This document shows positions 6,314 through 14,604 of a stretch of DNA of 14,604 bases, one piece after another; positions within the stretch are counted from its first letter, which is position 1; the number at the start of each line of letters is the position of its first letter. The position numbers and the translations under genes are program-made. Source of the DNA: Pseudomonas sp. (lineage in GTDB: Bacteria > Pseudomonadota > Gammaproteobacteria > Pseudomonadales > Pseudomonadaceae). The notes under the pieces were generated by a model, which saw nothing but the letters and a program-made list of their open reading frames with translations, did no database searches and was not told where the DNA came from. The stretch covers positions 1 to 14,604 of the forward strand of contig JAQZAY010000067.1 in NCBI GenBank assembly GCA_029239415.1, given 5' to 3'.

Positions 6314-7678
6314 GTGATCGCTCGCTGCTGTCTGCTGCTGGTGCTCTTGCTCGGCGCCGTACCGGGTGGCCATGCGGTGCCTGGCGCCAGCGCATGGTTG
6401 CTGACCCTCGATGATGCGATCGGCCCGGCCAGCGCAGACTACATCGTGCGCGGCCTCGAACAGGCGGCGGCGCAGGACGCGCAACTGGTGGTGATCCGCA
6501 TGGACACGCCAGGCGGGCTGGACACGTCCATGCGCCAGATCGTCAAGGCCATCCTCGCCAGCGCCGTGCCGGTGGCAAGCTACGTGGCGCCAGGCGGCGC
6601 GCGGGCGGCGAGCGCTGGCACCTACATTCTCTACGCCAGCCATGTGGCGGCGATGGCGCCCGGTACCAACCTGGGAGCCGCGACGCCTGTGCAGATCGGC
6701 GGCGCCGGGACCAAGCCAGGCGCGCAAGAGCCCTCCCCCGACAAGCAGGCACCCCGGGACGACCAGGACGCCATGACCCGCAAGCAGGTCAATGACGCCG
6801 CCGCCTACATCCGTGGACTGGCGCAACTGCGCGGGCGCAATGCCGAATGGGCCGAGCAGGCGGTGCGTGAAGCCGTCAGCGTGCCTGCCACCGAGGCCCT
6901 GCGCCTGAAGGTGATCGACCAGATCGCCAGCGACCTGCCCGACCTGCTGCGCCAGCTCGACGGCAAGTCGCTGGTCGCGGCCGGCCAGCCGCGTCAGCTG
7001 CATACCCGCGGCGCGGTGCTGGTGGAACACGCTCCGGACTGGCGCACCCGCCTGCTGGCAGTGATCACCAATCCCAGCGTGGCGCTGATCCTGATCATGG
7101 TCGGCATCTATGGACTGCTGTTCGAGTTCATGAGCCCGGGGTCTGGGGTCGGCGGCGTGGTAGGTGGCATCTGCCTGCTGCTGGCGCTCTATGCCTTGCA
7201 GCTGCTGCCGGTGAGCTATGCCGGGGTCGCGCTGATAGTGCTCGGGGTGGCGTTCATGGTCGCCGAGGCGTTCTTGCCCAGCTTTGGGGTGGTCGGCTTT
7301 GGCGGCATCGTGGCCTTCGTGGTCGGCGCGGTGATCCTGATGGACACCGACGCCCCCGGCTACGGCATCCCGCTGCCGCTGGTCATCGCCCTGGCAGTGC
7401 TGTCGGCGCTGCTGCTTGGCGGTGTGCTCGGCATGGCGCTGAAGGCGCGCAAGCGGGCCCTGGTCAGCGGCGACGCGGGACTGGTCGGCAGCCTGGTCAC
7501 CGTCACCGAGGTACTGCCCGGCAACCCGCTCCATGGCTCGGTCCAGGCCCAGGGAGAACAATGGCAAGTCCAGTGCGCGACCCCGCTGCAACCTGGCCAG
7601 CAGGTGCAGGTGGTCGCGCGTCGCGGCGTGCTGCTGGATGTCAGTGCCCCGCCAGCCACGCTATCGCGAGGAGAGTGA
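6314..7678 (+). CDS. NfeD-family membrane-bound serine protease (ClpP-class, nodulation efficiency protein D)
   Basis: With the GTG start at 6314 the protein has 454 residues and a signal peptide ([18 protein letters not shown], cut near residue 21). A ClpP-like protease domain spans about 27-215, with the likely catalytic Ser100 in RAASAGTY and Lys157 in MTRKQVND, the Ser-Lys dyad of this family. TPGG at 65-68 belongs to the active-site region. Four to five TM segments lie between about 252 and 375, and an OB-fold NfeD domain closes the protein (about 385-445). Family members cut stomatin C-termini, and the stomatin-like gene follows after 2 bp, so the two form an operon. There is no in-frame ATG or clear ribosome site near the signal peptide. 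The open frame reaches back to 6203 but there overlaps ybaK, so GTG is preferred. Confidence 0.9.
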   Translation: MIARCCLLLVLLLGAVPGGHAVPGASAWLLTLDDAIGPASADYIVRGLEQAAAQDAQLVVIRMDTPGGLDTSMRQIVKAILASAVPVASYVAPGGARAASAGTYILYASHVAAMAPGTNLGAATPVQIGGAGTKPGAQEPSPDKQAPRDDQDAMTRKQVNDAAAYIRGLAQLRGRNAEWAEQAVREAVSVPATEALRLKVIDQIASDLPDLLRQLDGKSLVAAGQPRQLHTRGAVLVEHAPDWRTRLLAVITNPSVALILIMVGIYGLLFEFMSPGSGVGGVVGGICLLLALYALQLLPVSYAGVALIVLGVAFMVAEAFLPSFGVVGFGGIVAFVVGAVILMDTDAPGYGIPLPLVIALAVLSALLLGGVLGMALKARKRALVSGDAGLVGSLVTVTEVLPGNPLHGSVQAQGEQWQVQCATPLQPGQQVQVVARRGVLLDVSAPPATLSRGE

Positions 7679-7680
7679 CG

Positions 7681-8427
7681 ATGTTCATGCAATTCGGTTT
7701 CGGCGCCCTGCTGGTGCTGCTCGGCATCCTGCTGCTCTCGGCGTTTCGCATCTTGCGCGAATACGAGCGGGGGGTGGTTTTCCAGCTCGGGCGCTTCTGG
7801 CAGGTCAAGGGCCCGGGGCTGATCCTGTTGATCCCGGTGGTGCAGCAGATGGTCCGGGTAGACCTGCGCACGGTGGTGCTCGATGTACCGCCGCAGGATG
7901 TGATCACCCGCGACAACGTCTCGGTCAAGGTCAATGCCGTGGTGTACTTCCGCGTGCTCGATCCGCAGAAAGCGATCATCCAGGTCGAGGATTTTCTCAA
8001 TGCTACCAGCCAGCTGGCCCAGACCACGCTGCGCGCGGTGCTGGGCAAGCATGAGCTCGATGAGCTGCTGGCCGAGCGCGAACGGTTGAACATGGACATC
8101 CGCCAGGCGCTCGACGCGCAGACCGATGCGTGGGGCATCAAGGTCGCGAACGTGGAGATCAAGCATGTCGACCTGAACGAGTCGATGATCCGCGCCATTG
8201 CCCGCCAGGCCGAAGCCGAGCGCGAGCGGCGGGCCAAGGTGATCCATGCCGAGGGCGAATTGCAGGCCTCGGAAAAGCTGATGCAAGCCGCGCAGATGCT
8301 TGGCAAGGAGCCTGGGGCGATGCAGTTGCGCTACATGCAGACGCTGGGAAGCATTGCCAGCGACAAGACCACGACGATCGTGTTCCCGTTGCCGGTGGAT
8401 TTGCTCAAGGGGTTGGGCGAGAAGTGA
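7681..8427 (+). CDS. Slipin (stomatin-like SPFH-domain) membrane protein
   Basis: A 248-residue stomatin-like protein: one N-terminal membrane segment (about 5-22), then the SPFH/band-7 domain (about 25-190) with [49 protein letters not shown] and [12 protein letters not shown] charged coiled-coil stretch ([20 protein letters not shown]) follows, then a short hydrophobic tail. Such proteins form oligomers at the inner membrane and organise membrane microdomains; their exact job in Pseudomonas is unsettled. AGGAGAG precedes the ATG, and the stop of nfeD lies 2 bp upstream, so translation is probably coupled. This two-gene pair is the standard protease/substrate arrangement. Its 3' end faces the LysE-type gene. 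Confidence 0.93.
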   Translation: MFMQFGFGALLVLLGILLLSAFRILREYERGVVFQLGRFWQVKGPGLILLIPVVQQMVRVDLRTVVLDVPPQDVITRDNVSVKVNAVVYFRVLDPQKAIIQVEDFLNATSQLAQTTLRAVLGKHELDELLAERERLNMDIRQALDAQTDAWGIKVANVEIKHVDLNESMIRAIARQAEAERERRAKVIHAEGELQASEKLMQAAQMLGKEPGAMQLRYMQTLGSIASDKTTTIVFPLPVDLLKGLGEK

Positions 8428-8430
8428 CAG

Positions 8431-8460
8431 GCCGGTCGGGCGCCTCCCGATCACACCGGC
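8431..8460. terminator. Hairpin between the convergent slipin and LysE genes
   Basis: GCCGG (8431-8435) pairs with CCGGC (8456-8460), and TCGGG with CCCGA (8446-8450) inside it, leaving a bulge that holds the LysE stop codon. There is no T run on either strand, so if it ends transcription it is not by the classical intrinsic route. Confidence 0.35.
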
Positions 8461-9083
8461 GTGCGGCGAATCGTGGCCAGCAGCGTGGCAGCGCCAATGA
8501 ACAGCCCGGCGAAGGTGCGGTTCATGCGCCGTTGCTGCCTGGGCGTGCGCAGCAGGCGCAGCACACGGGCGGCCAGGCCGGTGTAGCCGGCCATTACCAG
8601 CAGGTCGACGGCGACCATGGTGGCGGCGATGGTCAGGTACTGGGGTACCAGGGCTGTCTGCGGGTTGATGAACTGCGGCAGTACCGCGAGCATGAAGATC
8701 AGCGCCTTGGGATTGCTGACGTTGACCAGGAATCCACGGAACACCAGGTTCAGCGGCTTGCCGATCGGCCGTACGGCCGTCTCGTCGGTGACGTCGGCGG
8801 GCAAGGCACGCCACTGCTTCACCGCCAGGTAGACCAGATACGCGACGCCGAACCACTTGATGACCTGGAACGCCGTGGCGGAGGCCGCGAGGATGGCGCC
8901 CACGCCCGCGGCGATGACAGCGATCTGCAGGACCAGCCCCAGCTGCAGCCCCAGCGCGTTCCAGTAGCCGCGCCAGAAGCCATATTGCAGGCCGCAGGAC
9001 ATCGAGGCAATCGCCCCGGCACCCGGCGACAGGCTGATTACCCAGCATGCGGCAAGGAAGGCCAACCAGGTTTCCATCGACAT
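8451..9083 (-). CDS. LysE/RhtB family amino-acid exporter
   Basis: A 210-residue inner-membrane protein with about six hydrophobic segments and the family N-terminal motif SLSPGAGAIASMSCGLQYG (about 18-36). NPKALIFMLAVLPQFI (residues about 122-137) matches the second conserved region. LysE/RhtB proteins pump amino acids such as homoserine, threonine or lysine out of the cell using the proton motive force; the substrate here is not determined. The ATG at 9083 is preferred because GAGG lies six bases upstream; GTG just before it and the ATG at 9077 are alternatives. The gap to the ABC-F gene (91 bp) contains an AT-rich palindromic patch that may be its operator. Confidence 0.9.
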   Translation of the reverse strand: MSMETWLAFLAACWVISLSPGAGAIASMSCGLQYGFWRGYWNALGLQLGLVLQIAVIAAGVGAILAASATAFQVIKWFGVAYLVYLAVKQWRALPADVTDETAVRPIGKPLNLVFRGFLVNVSNPKALIFMLAVLPQFINPQTALVPQYLTIAATMVAVDLLVMAGYTGLAARVLRLLRTPRQQRRMNRTFAGLFIGAATLLATIRRTPV

Positions 9084-9093
9084 CACGCACCTC

Positions 9094-9126
9094 GCCAGTA
9101 AATATCTTGAAAAATATTAAGCCAGT
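9094..9126. promoter_or_regulatory. AT-rich symmetrical patch upstream of the LysE-type gene (candidate Lrp/AsnC-like site)
   Basis: AATAT (9101-9105) and ATATT (9114-9118) are inverted around an A-rich centre, and GCCAGT is repeated directly on both sides (9094-9099 and 9121-9126). The patch stands out strongly in GC-rich surroundings and lies 11-43 bp before the gene's start. Exporters of this family are often controlled by Lrp/AsnC or LysR-type proteins that respond to amino acids; the assignment here is inference. Confidence 0.4.
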
Positions 9127-9174
9127 GAGGAGGCGATGGCTAGCAGGTGCTTGCCAGGGATGGAGCAACGCCCC

Positions 9175-11085
<1,911 letters not shown>

Positions 11086-11134
11086 AATGGCCGCGGAGTC
11101 TACCAGCTTCCTTGGCCACTGGCGCGAGTGAACC

Positions 11135-11617
11135 ATGCACACTGACCTGTGGAGTTACGCCCTGGCCCTGTACGCCCGCCCTGGGGTAGAAGCTGCCTGC
11201 CTGCGCCTGCAGGAACAGGGTGGCGATGTCTGTCTGCTGCTGTGCGGCGCCTGGCTGCAAGCGCGGCGAGTGGCCGCCAGCGAAGCGCGCGCAGAAGCGC
11301 TCACGGCGTTGGCCATGCCCTGGCAGCACAATGTGATTGCCCCGCTACGCCGGCTGCGCCAGCAGTGGCGCGAGCAGGCAAATGCCGATTCGCGGCTGGC
11401 GGCACTGCGAACGCAGGTGAAGGGTCTTGAGCTTGAGGCTGAACGCGAACTGCTGGCCCGGCTTGAACAGCTGGCGGCTGGATGGCCCGGAGCCTTGAGC
11501 CGGGATAGCGAAGACTGGTTGGCCCGGCTCATGCCGGGCCCGGCCAGGGCCGACGACGCGCTGCAGCAGCTGCGCGTCTCGGCCCAGGCGCTTCAGGAAG
11601 CCGAAGACGTCGACTGA
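11135..11617 (+). CDS. DUF2390 / TIGR02444 family protein
   Basis: A 160-residue soluble, mostly helical protein. DLWSYALALYARPGVEAACLRLQ at the N-terminus, then DVCLLLCGAWL and the Arg-rich RRLRQQWREQ are typical of this gammaproteobacterial family, which has no known role. The ATG at 11135 lies 49 bp from the divergent yheS-type gene, an arrangement I recall as common in Pseudomonas. Its ribosome site is weak (GAGTG). The final 25 bp, including the TGA at 11615-11617, overlap the end of algP on the other strand, so transcripts of the two genes must be partly antisense at their 3' ends. Confidence 0.85.
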   Translation: MHTDLWSYALALYARPGVEAACLRLQEQGGDVCLLLCGAWLQARRVAASEARAEALTALAMPWQHNVIAPLRRLRQQWREQANADSRLAALRTQVKGLELEAERELLARLEQLAAGWPGALSRDSEDWLARLMPGPARADDALQQLRVSAQALQEAEDVD

Positions 11618-12426
11618 TCCACGGTGCTCGACGACGTAGCCCCCGTCGAGGCCGGGCTTGCGGAGTGGGTGGTGGTCGCTGGCGAATCGCTGCTGGAGGC
11701 AGCTGCCTTGGCGGGCGCCTTGGCCGCTGCAGGCTTGGCTGCCCGGGTAGCCGCTGGTTTGGCCGGGGCCTTGGCGGCGGTAGCCCGGGGCGCTGGCTTG
11801 GCTGCGGTGGTTTTGGCGGGGGCTTTGGCAGCCACGGGTTTGGCGGCAGGCTTTGCAGTAGCGGCAGGCTTGACGGCGGCGGCTCGGGACGAGGTCGGCT
11901 TGGCGGCGGGCTTGACGGGCGCAACCTTGGTCGACGCAGCCGGTTTTGCCGCAGCCTTGGCCCTTGGCTTGGCCGGCTTGGTGGACGTGTCGACCGGCGC
12001 GTCGGCGACAGCCTTGGCTGGTGCCTTCGAACGCTGCTCCAACGCCTTGGCGGCGGCTTCGCTCACCTTGCCTATTCCTTGCGCCAACTTCAGGCTGTCT
12101 TCGACATCGCGCTTGAGCTGCTGGATGTAGAGGCGGGTCTGTGCCTGGCGGTCCTTGAGCGAATCGAGCAGGTCCTCGAGCTCACCCGCAGCCGTCTTGG
12201 CCTTGGCCTGGGCCTTGGACTTGCCAGCCGTGGCGGCATCTTGCAACTTGGTGCGAGACTTGTGCAGTTTTTCCTGTGCCTTGCCGCGCTGCTTTTCCAG
12301 CTTGGCCAGCAGCTTCTCTGCATCCGCCAGCGCTTGCGAGCAAGCCTCTTCCAAATGTTCGAGCAGGCTGCCCGAAAGTTGCTGGAGCAGGTGTAACGGC
12401 GTACTTACTGGCTTCTTTGCCGACAT
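11593..12426 (-). CDS. algP: AlgP (AlgR3), histone H1-like transcriptional regulator
   Basis: A 277-residue basic protein. Residues 1-130 form a charged helical/coiled-coil region with many Leu, Glu and Lys. Residues 131-245 are Lys-Pro-Ala repeats of the KPAAKP and AKAPAK kind, resembling the tail of eukaryotic histone H1. The last 30 residues are Ser/Thr-rich. In P. aeruginosa AlgP binds DNA through this tail and affects algD transcription and so alginate production. AGGAGG precedes the ATG (12424-12426). Neighbours match P. aeruginosa, where algP, a FKBP gene and algQ occur in this order. The composition is extreme in Ala, Lys and Pro, and the repeats are imperfect and open to recombination. 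The 3' end overlaps the DUF2390 gene by 25 bp. Confidence 0.93.
   Translation of the reverse strand: MSAKKPVSTPLHLLQQLSGSLLEHLEEACSQALADAEKLLAKLEKQRGKAQEKLHKSRTKLQDAATAGKSKAQAKAKTAAGELEDLLDSLKDRQAQTRLYIQQLKRDVEDSLKLAQGIGKVSEAAAKALEQRSKAPAKAVADAPVDTSTKPAKPRAKAAAKPAASTKVAPVKPAAKPTSSRAAAVKPAATAKPAAKPVAAKAPAKTTAAKPAPRATAAKAPAKPAATRAAKPAAAKAPAKAAASSSDSPATTTHSASPASTGATSSSTVDQSTSSAS
11692..11979 (-). repeat. Imperfect Lys-Pro-Ala coding repeats in algP
   Basis: About residues 150-245 of AlgP are made of short units that encode KPAAKP, AKAPAK and close variants. On the plus strand they appear as recurring GGCTTGGC, GGCGG and TTTGGCGG words. The units are degenerate rather than exact, with changes mostly at third positions and in the alternation of Ala and Thr. 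In P. aeruginosa the corresponding region is known for length variation by recombination. Confidence 0.85.
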
Positions 12427-12436
12427 GGTTTACCTC

Positions 12437-12465
12437 CTGACTGACGAGAATGCGGGTCATACTAT
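12437..12465 (+). promoter_or_regulatory. Putative promoter of the FKBP gene
   Basis: CTGACT (12437-12442) and TACTAT (12460-12465) are 17 bp apart, each with four of six consensus bases. Transcription from here would leave a leader of about 130 nt before the GTG at 12602. The segment also lies just upstream of algP on the other strand, so both promoters must share it. The rest of the leader shows no clear element. Confidence 0.35.
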
Positions 12466-12601
12466 GCTGGTGCTGCGACCGCCGCTAGGGCATGGGACAG
12501 TAGCACAAGCGTCGCGTTGCATGCCTGGGCGAAGTTGGCAGGCGCAATAGGCCTGCACTGGCATGGACGCAGTCCGTCATTCGTTGTACCAGGAGTTCAT
12601 C

Positions 12602-13267
12602 GTGATCCGTTTCCTACTTGCCGGGCTGGCCCTGGCCGCGCCGCTGGCGATGGCCGAAGACCAGCCTATGCCCGCCAATGAACATGATCTTTCCTACAGT
12701 GTGGGTGCCAGCCTGGGCGAGCGCCTGCGCGAGGAAGTGCCGGGTCTTGAGCTCGATGCGCTGGTCGAGGGGCTACGTGAGGCATACCGCCAGGCGCCGC
12801 TGAAAATCGACGCCGCGCGCCGCCAGGCGATCCTGCGCCAGCATGACGAGCAAGCCAGCGCAGCTGCCACACAGGCCCAGGTCGAGAAGATGCAGGGTGC
12901 CGAAACGCGTTTCCTGGCTACCGAGCGCGCCCGCGCCGGCGTTCATGAGTTGCCAGGCGGGCTGCTCTACAGCGAACTGGCAAGCGGCAACGGCGTGCAG
13001 CCACGACCCGGGGGCAAGGTGCAGGTTCGCTACGTGGGGACGCTGCCGGACGGCACGCTGTTCGACCAGAACCTGCAGCCACAGTGGTTCAGGCTGGACT
13101 CGGTGATCGAAGGCTGGCAAGTGGCGCTGCCTCGGATGAAGACCGGGGCGAAGTGGCGGGTAGTGATCCCGTCGGCGCAAGCCTATGGCGCCGAGGGCGC
13201 CGGTGACCTGATCGCGCCCTATACCCCACTGGTGTTCGAGATAGAACTGCTTGCCGTAGCCGACTGA
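12602..13267 (+). CDS. FKBP-type peptidyl-prolyl cis-trans isomerase, exported
   Basis: A 221-residue periplasmic folding enzyme. The signal peptide is about 18 residues (MIRFLLAGLALAAPLAMA, cleavage before ED). Residues 28-110 form a helical FKBP N-terminal dimerisation region like that of Mip/FkpA proteins. The FKBP catalytic domain spans about 117-218. Key pocket residues are present: Y144, F154, D155, F163, V168-I169, W172, Y195 and F212. The GTG start at 12602 has AGGAG six bases upstream and gives a clean signal peptide; the ATG at 12563 adds only a charged leader. It sits between algP and algQ, both on the other strand, as the probable FkbP gene does in P. aeruginosa. A hairpin covers its stop codon. 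Confidence 0.92.
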   Translation: MIRFLLAGLALAAPLAMAEDQPMPANEHDLSYSVGASLGERLREEVPGLELDALVEGLREAYRQAPLKIDAARRQAILRQHDEQASAAATQAQVEKMQGAETRFLATERARAGVHELPGGLLYSELASGNGVQPRPGGKVQVRYVGTLPDGTLFDQNLQPQWFRLDSVIEGWQVALPRMKTGAKWRVVIPSAQAYGAEGAGDLIAPYTPLVFEIELLAVAD

Positions 13268-13285
13268 AGCCTGCTGTCAGGCTTC
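13266..13285. terminator. Perfect hairpin covering the stop codons of both the FKBP gene and algQ
   Basis: GAAGCCTG (13266-13273), loop CTGT, CAGGCTTC (13278-13285). The first two bases belong to the FKBP stop codon, and the loop and right arm hold the algQ stop codon and its last codons. The 8-bp perfect stem in the 9-bp gap between convergent genes suits a shared transcription end. T runs are absent, so classical intrinsic termination is doubtful. Confidence 0.5.
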
Positions 13286-13747
13286 GACGGTGTCTTCTTC
13301 CTTGTGCGCGTTGTGCAGCACTTCGATCAGGCAGTCTTCGAGCTCGAAGCGCTCGTGCAGCAGGCTACCCAGCTTGCTGAGCTTTTCGGCGAAGCGCTCG
13401 GGATCGTTGCAATCACCCTTGTCGCAGTGGTCGTTGAACGCCAGGGCGATCTGGGTGATCTCATGGATACGTGGGTTGATCTGGGTGGCGAGCTCGAGAC
13501 CGCGCTTGTCGCCAAACGCCTTGGCCTCGCTGACCAGCTGCTCGCTGATCTCGAAGTGCCAGGCCGACACATAGTCCACCAGGACCGCGCAGAAATCGCG
13601 ATTCTTGTCCTTGTCGGCGAAAGCGGGCTTGGCATCGCGCAGGAGGCCGAACGCCTGCACCAGTTCTTCGCGCTCATTGAGCCAGCGATCGATCAGTTGA
13701 TGAACCCCACCCCAACGTTCCTGTGCATTCTGACAACTATCGAGCAT
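13277..13747 (-). CDS. algQ: AlgQ / Rsd, anti-sigma-70 regulator
   Basis: A 156-residue cytoplasmic protein of the Rsd/AlgQ family, starting [51 protein letters not shown] and [15 protein letters not shown] are family segments. Rsd binds region 4 of the housekeeping sigma factor and frees RNA polymerase for other sigma factors. In P. aeruginosa AlgQ influences alginate and siderophore genes. Cysteines are at 5, 53, 108, 113 and 139. GGAAG lies upstream of the ATG at 13747; an in-frame ATG at 13759 and a longer frame to 13918 exist but add sequence unlike the family. It shares a strand with the DsbB-like gene behind it (232 bp gap) and probably has its own promoter. Confidence 0.95.
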   Translation of the reverse strand: MLDSCQNAQERWGGVHQLIDRWLNEREELVQAFGLLRDAKPAFADKDKNRDFCAVLVDYVSAWHFEISEQLVSEAKAFGDKRGLELATQINPRIHEITQIALAFNDHCDKGDCNDPERFAEKLSKLGSLLHERFELEDCLIEVLHNAHKEEDTVEA

Positions 13748-13889
13748 GGCGATATCTTCCATTCTTGGTAATGCCGCCGCACTTCGCTTCCTGACACTGC
13801 AGCACCGAGGATGTGCGCGCGAAACGGCATCGGGCAGTTGTATTTCTAGGATGCGTGCAGGGAGAGTATTCCCGTGCACCTCGGCCTTC

Positions 13890-13918
13890 AAGGTACGCAG
13901 AGGACTAAGTTCGTACAA
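13890..13918 (-). promoter_or_regulatory. Putative algQ promoter
   Basis: The minus strand reads TTGTAC (13913-13918), then 17 bp, then TACCTT (13890-13895). Spacing is ideal, the -35 is good, and the -10 is moderate. The leader to the algQ start is about 135 nt. No promoter was tested. Confidence 0.4.
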
Positions 13919-13947
13919 GCGTTTAATCCCCCCGGGGGGTGCCGCTT
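13917..13947. repeat. C6G6 palindrome within a longer imperfect inverted repeat after the DsbB-like gene
   Basis: CCCCCCGGGGGG (13928-13939) is flanked by AAGCG (13917-13921) and CGCTT (13943-13947), making one nested symmetrical element. It lies 32 bp past the stop of the DsbB-like gene and touches the -35 box of the putative algQ promoter. It may be a transcription end, an operator or a barrier. No loop separates the C6 and G6 blocks, so any hairpin must open at the centre. Confidence 0.45.
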
Positions 13948-13978
13948 GTCGTGAGATGCCCGGCCGGATTGGGCCAGG

Positions 13979-14497
13979 TCAGCTGTTGCGCGGACGCGCC
14001 AGCGCGCTGAATCGATACGCCAACAGGCGCGACACCGGCATCATGGCCAGCATCAGGAACGCCAGCAGGCTCCATTCCGGCAGGGTGAGGTCCAGAAAGC
14101 TCCAGTGGATGGACACGCAGTCGGGGTTGCCGATCAGCATGGCCTTGATGGCCTGGCACCACTGCATGCTGTCGAGCACGTGGGCCAGGGTCGGGGTGCA
14201 GGTGTCCGTTATCGGCAGCGCGCCCTGCAGCCACACCTGACGGCCTGCGACCAGCGCGCCCGCGACCGCGAGCAGCAAGGACAGCAGCGCATAGACGCGC
14301 ATGCCGAGCGCGCCAGGCGCATGGCATACCGCGCACAGGCAGACCAGCGAAAAACCTGCCAGGAAAAAGCGCTGTCCATAGCCGAGCGGGCACGGCGCCA
14401 GCCCGAAGCCGAGCTCGATGGCATGGACGACGGCCAGAATCGATATCGAGGCCACGAAAGCCGGTAGAAACGGTGAATGCAAGCGCGCCGTGGGCAT
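13979..14497 (-). CDS. dsbH: DsbB-family disulfide bond formation protein (DsbH-like) lacking one catalytic cysteine
   Basis: A 172-residue inner-membrane protein with four TM segments (about 12-30, 43-60, 66-84, 142-160), the DsbB layout. DsbB reoxidises DsbA and passes electrons to quinone. The family motif CxxC followed by Arg (Cys41, Cys44 and Arg48 in E. coli) reads here C36-P-L-G39 with R43, so the second cysteine is glycine (codon GGC, one base from TGC). The periplasmic pair is present as C100 and C127, with an extra C114; PEWSLLAF fits the C-terminal region. Location next to algQ supports the DsbH name as in P. aeruginosa. GGGA lies eight bases before the ATG. The remaining 107 bp to the window end (14498-14604) show no recognisable gene. 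Confidence 0.82.
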   Translation of the reverse strand: MPTARLHSPFLPAFVASISILAVVHAIELGFGLAPCPLGYGQRFFLAGFSLVCLCAVCHAPGALGMRVYALLSLLLAVAGALVAGRQVWLQGALPITDTCTPTLAHVLDSMQWCQAIKAMLIGNPDCVSIHWSFLDLTLPEWSLLAFLMLAMMPVSRLLAYRFSALARPRNS

Positions 14498-14604
14498 AAC
14501 GTGTCCCGGTCAGGTTGACATGGCTACAGACGGTAGTGGAAAGCCAGGCTTTGTTTCAAGGCACTACAACTGAGACCCGTCCTTGCCTGAAAGGGGAAAC
14601 GGAT

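Noticed and set aside
6251..7591. Open frame of 446 codons on the minus strand opposite the nfeD-type gene
   Set aside because: Rich in His, Gln, Asp and Arg, no motif, fully antisense to a gene with intact catalytic motifs.
8130..9101. Open frame of 323 codons on the plus strand over the slipin end and the LysE gene
   Set aside because: Out-of-frame and antisense shadow with Arg/Gln/Gly-rich composition.
7360..9168. Open frame of 602 codons on the minus strand spanning the slipin and LysE region
   Set aside because: It crosses three real genes in a wrong frame and has no recognisable domain; the LysE frame in the same direction is clearly coding.
11640..12000. Repetitive GGCTTGGC-type sequence as a CRISPR or non-coding repeat array
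   Set aside because: The repeats are short, degenerate, in frame and explained by the AlgP Lys-Pro-Ala tail.
13748..13918. N-terminal extension of AlgQ
   Set aside because: The longer frame lacks family similarity and the start at 13747 gives the standard AlgQ N-terminus; the segment more likely holds the promoter and leader.

Overview
The window reads as chromosomal DNA from a Pseudomonas, most likely the P. putida/P. entomophila side of the genus. It is GC-rich with strong G/C third-position bias. The right end has the Pseudomonas neighbourhood algP - FKBP isomerase - algQ (rsd) - DsbB-type protein. The left end is the start of gabD. Family calls rest on reading the translations; no database search was run.

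Layout. (1) 1-355, minus: 5' part of gabD (succinate-semialdehyde dehydrogenase), with a leader holding two perfect inverted repeats and a TATAAT box. (2) 555-3104, minus: an accessory gene for a large toxin-like protein. It has a long N-terminal module resembling the Pseudomonas dermonecrotic-toxin-like family and a C-terminal mono-ADP-ribosyltransferase domain. The reading frame is cut by one TAG at 744-746, after which 62 coding-like codons follow in the same frame. (3) 3215-3370, plus: tRNA-Arg(CCG) with promoter and terminator. (4) 3394-4749: a short-chain dehydrogenase (minus) divergent from a two-CBS-domain protein (plus). (5) 4750-6219, minus: a likely operon of a YbaK/EbsC-type deacylase, a DUF2789 protein and a small two-TM membrane protein. 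(6) 6314-8427, plus: a two-gene NfeD membrane protease/stomatin-like operon. (7) 8451-11085, minus: a LysE/RhtB exporter and a YheS-type ABC-F ATPase. (8) 11135-14497: a DUF2390/TIGR02444 protein (plus), AlgP (minus), periplasmic FKBP (plus), AlgQ/Rsd (minus) and a DsbB-like protein (minus) that lacks one catalytic cysteine.

Most of the window is conserved Pseudomonas housekeeping sequence: GABA catabolism, translation quality control (YbaK, ABC-F), membrane quality control (NfeD/stomatin), envelope protein folding (FKBP, Dsb) and global transcription control (AlgQ, AlgP). Gene ends are tight: the algP and DUF2390 genes overlap by 25 bp tail to tail, the CBS and membrane-protein genes abut with no gap, and one hairpin covers the stop codons of both the FKBP gene and algQ. 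The ADP-ribosyltransferase gene stands apart as lone toxin-type cargo between gabD and a tRNA gene, with no recognisable immunity or secretion gene beside it. The best candidates for something unusual are that gene with its interrupted C-terminus and the DsbB-like protein with CxxG in place of CxxC.
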